64,000 bases of DNA from Actinomyces urinae (GTDB taxonomy: Bacteria > Actinomycetota > Actinomycetes > Actinomycetales > Actinomycetaceae). The stretch lies in NCBI RefSeq assembly GCF_900119695.1, contig NZ_LT632547.1, positions 930,001 to 994,000 on the forward strand, written 5' to 3'. This document shows positions 62,818 through 64,000 of the stretch, piece by piece (position 1 is the stretch's first letter; each line of letters opens with the position of its first letter). The translations under genes were made by a program, and so were the position numbers. Under the pieces are notes generated by a model that was not told the DNA's origin, ran no database searches, and was given only the letters and a program-made list of their open reading frames with translations.

Positions 62818-63870
62818 ATGAGCACCAGCCAGCCCAACACTCCACCAGAAAAAGTAACCGAGCAAGCCTTGGCGGTTAAACCGGCTTGGTATAAGCGGCC
62901 GCCCATTATTACCACTATCGCAGTAGCACTAATCGCCGTCCTAGTAGCGGTCGGGTTGGCATGGAAAACCCAGGCCGACACCAAGAACGCGCGCGAGCAA
63001 TACCAAACAGCCCAAGCGAGCTACCAGCAAACCCTCACTGAACTGGACCAGGCCAAGACGCAGGCAGGGGCCATGCTTGAAATGGCTGCGCAGCGCGCAA
63101 AAGACACCGACACTAAGACCCTTGTCGAAGCGGTAGAAGAAGCAGACAACCTCAAAGATGTTGAGATGCAGGATGCTTCCACGCTAGGGCGCGAAAAAGC
63201 CAAGCAAGCCGCAAACGCGGTTAAGAGCGCGCAAGAGCAGGCTCAAAGCGTGCTCGATAAACTCACCGCGTCGTTTAAGGCTGTGCGCGAAGAAGTCGCA
63301 GGCAAAGCCTCAACTGATTTTGATGAGGCAGTGAAAACCCTTAACGAGGCAATTGAGCAGGCGGGTAAGGCTAATCGTGAAGGCGTAGAAAAGAGCACTA
63401 CTGACAAGTTAGACGCGGCGTTGAAAGAAGCTAAAGCTATCGACCAGGCCAAGCCAGAAGCGCTAGAGGCCGTGGCCGACATTGAGACCGTGTTCACCCG
63501 CGCTGACGAGGCGAGTAAGAGTGCTAAAGCCTTGACCGAAGCCACCAAGAGTGTAAATGACGCGGCGAAAGCCAAAGCAGAAGCCCAACAAGCGCAACAA
63601 GAGCAAAGCTCAAGTGGTTACGAACAAACATACGAAGGCAACTACAGCGGCAATGACTACAGTGGCGGCGGCTATAGTGACTGGAACACAGGCAGCAATG
63701 GTGGCAATAGCGGCTCTGGTAGTGGTGACGTGTGTGGTGGTGGGCAGTACTGCTACAACCCAAACTTCCCCGAATATAGCTATGACTACGACGGGTGGGC
63801 GCACCACCAAGTTGTGCCAGATGAAAATGGAACGATTACAGATTCGGGTTGCCTGATGGGGTGCGACTAG
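62818..63870 (+). CDS. Membrane-anchored coiled-coil protein with Gly/Ser/Tyr-rich Cys-containing tail
   Basis: The 350-residue protein has a short cytoplasmic N-terminus, one membrane helix (about 29-48, IITTIAVALIAVLVAVGLAW), and a long Ala/Lys/Glu/Gln coiled coil (about 52-265). An extracellular tail is rich in Gly, Ser, Tyr and Asn. The tail has two Cys pairs: VCGGGQYC and CLMGC four residues before the end region. I do not recognise a family. The ATG has AGGA upstream, and a clear terminator follows. It lies in the accessory island, so it may be a recent acquisition; a surface or competition role is speculation. Confidence 0.65.
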   Translation: MSTSQPNTPPEKVTEQALAVKPAWYKRPPIITTIAVALIAVLVAVGLAWKTQADTKNAREQYQTAQASYQQTLTELDQAKTQAGAMLEMAAQRAKDTDTKTLVEAVEEADNLKDVEMQDASTLGREKAKQAANAVKSAQEQAQSVLDKLTASFKAVREEVAGKASTDFDEAVKTLNEAIEQAGKANREGVEKSTTDKLDAALKEAKAIDQAKPEALEAVADIETVFTRADEASKSAKALTEATKSVNDAAKAKAEAQQAQQEQSSSGYEQTYEGNYSGNDYSGGGYSDWNTGSNGGNSGSGSGDVCGGGQYCYNPNFPEYSYDYDGWAHHQVVPDENGTITDSGCLMGCD

Positions 63871-63904
63871 CATCTGACCATTATCAATCCGCTAACACCA
63901 ACAG

Positions 63905-63934
63905 CGGCCCGCAGTAAAACAGCGGGCCGTCTTT
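63905..63934 (+). terminator. Rho-independent terminator
   Basis: A perfect 8-base stem (CGGCCCGC/GCGGGCCG) with loop AGTAAAACA is followed by TCTTT, 34 bases after the coiled-coil gene. Confidence 0.85.
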
Positions 63935-63941
63935 GTGCGCG

Positions 63942-63988
63942 CACACCCCGCACCCGCACAGGGTTGATATCCAGAGAACAGTGCACGC
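63942..63988. repeat. Diverged direct repeat, copy 2
   Basis: This is the second copy of the block at 61906-61951, starting CACACCCCGCACCCG, at the right end of the window. A gene downstream, outside the window, may be preceded by it just as the VbhA-like genes are. Confidence 0.55.
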
Positions 63989-64000
63989 AGCTACAGTAGA

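Noticed and set aside
1-64000. CRISPR arrays, rRNA, intact insertion sequences or phage genes
   Set aside because: No regularly spaced repeats, no rRNA signature and no transposase, integrase or phage structural protein was seen.

Overview
The window reads as chromosome of a Gram-positive actinobacterium of intermediate GC. Support comes from LPXTG/sortase pilus genes, an NlpC/P60 coiled-coil wall hydrolase, lipobox-bearing solute-binding proteins, a MutT1-type Nudix/histidine-phosphatase fusion, Ppk1, ClpC and PPDK, many GTG/TTG starts and a DtxR-like iron box. The mix suggests Actinomycetaceae or a close relative. That placement is inference; no rRNA or intact tRNA is present to test it.

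Layout. 1-9.9 kb: the 3' end of ppa; a RipA-like NlpC/P60 hydrolase split by one inserted base; an alpha/beta hydrolase; a degenerate nuclease-like protein; a YdiJ-type FAD/FeS dehydrogenase; a Nudix hydrolase coupled to a membrane protein of unknown function. 10-17.1 kb: an alpha-galactoside operon (GH36 alpha-galactosidase, ABC binding protein, two permeases, LacI regulator, acetyltransferase) without its own ATPase. 17.2-23.4 kb: a glp-like operon of FGGY kinase, EutH-family permease, GlpO/GlpA-like dehydrogenase and FAD oxidoreductase, divergent from a DeoR regulator. 23.4-26.2 kb: feoABC with a DtxR-type box. 26.4-36 kb: ppdK, clpC, dtd, ygfZ, a nitrobindin-like protein, a membrane protein and a frameshifted Lrp/AsnC gene. 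36.3-50.6 kb: a phosphate-rich neighbourhood (DUF47-Pit, pstSCAB, mutT1, ppk) interleaved with mntH and a glycine-betaine/choline-type ABC system. 51.3-61.6 kb: a sortase-assembled pilus operon. 61.6-64 kb: a small accessory island with tandem VbhA-like antitoxins, a Fic toxin stub, a tRNA-like fragment and a membrane-anchored coiled-coil protein.

The most interesting signals are the following. (1) The major pilin gene has an 8-G homopolymer just after its best-supported start codon, and the gene is out of frame from that start as sequenced, so pilus production is probably phase-variable. (2) The pilus operon carries two catalytically dead enzymes: a sortase fold that lost Cys, His and Arg, and a signal-peptidase fold that lost Ser and Lys. 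(3) A EutH-family (ethanolamine) permease occupies the usual transporter slot of a glycerol-type kinase/dehydrogenase operon whose kinase lacks a key glycerol-contacting Arg, suggesting an uncharacterised alcohol or polyol pathway. (4) A VbhA/Fic module retains its antitoxins while the toxin is reduced to its first roughly 25 codons.
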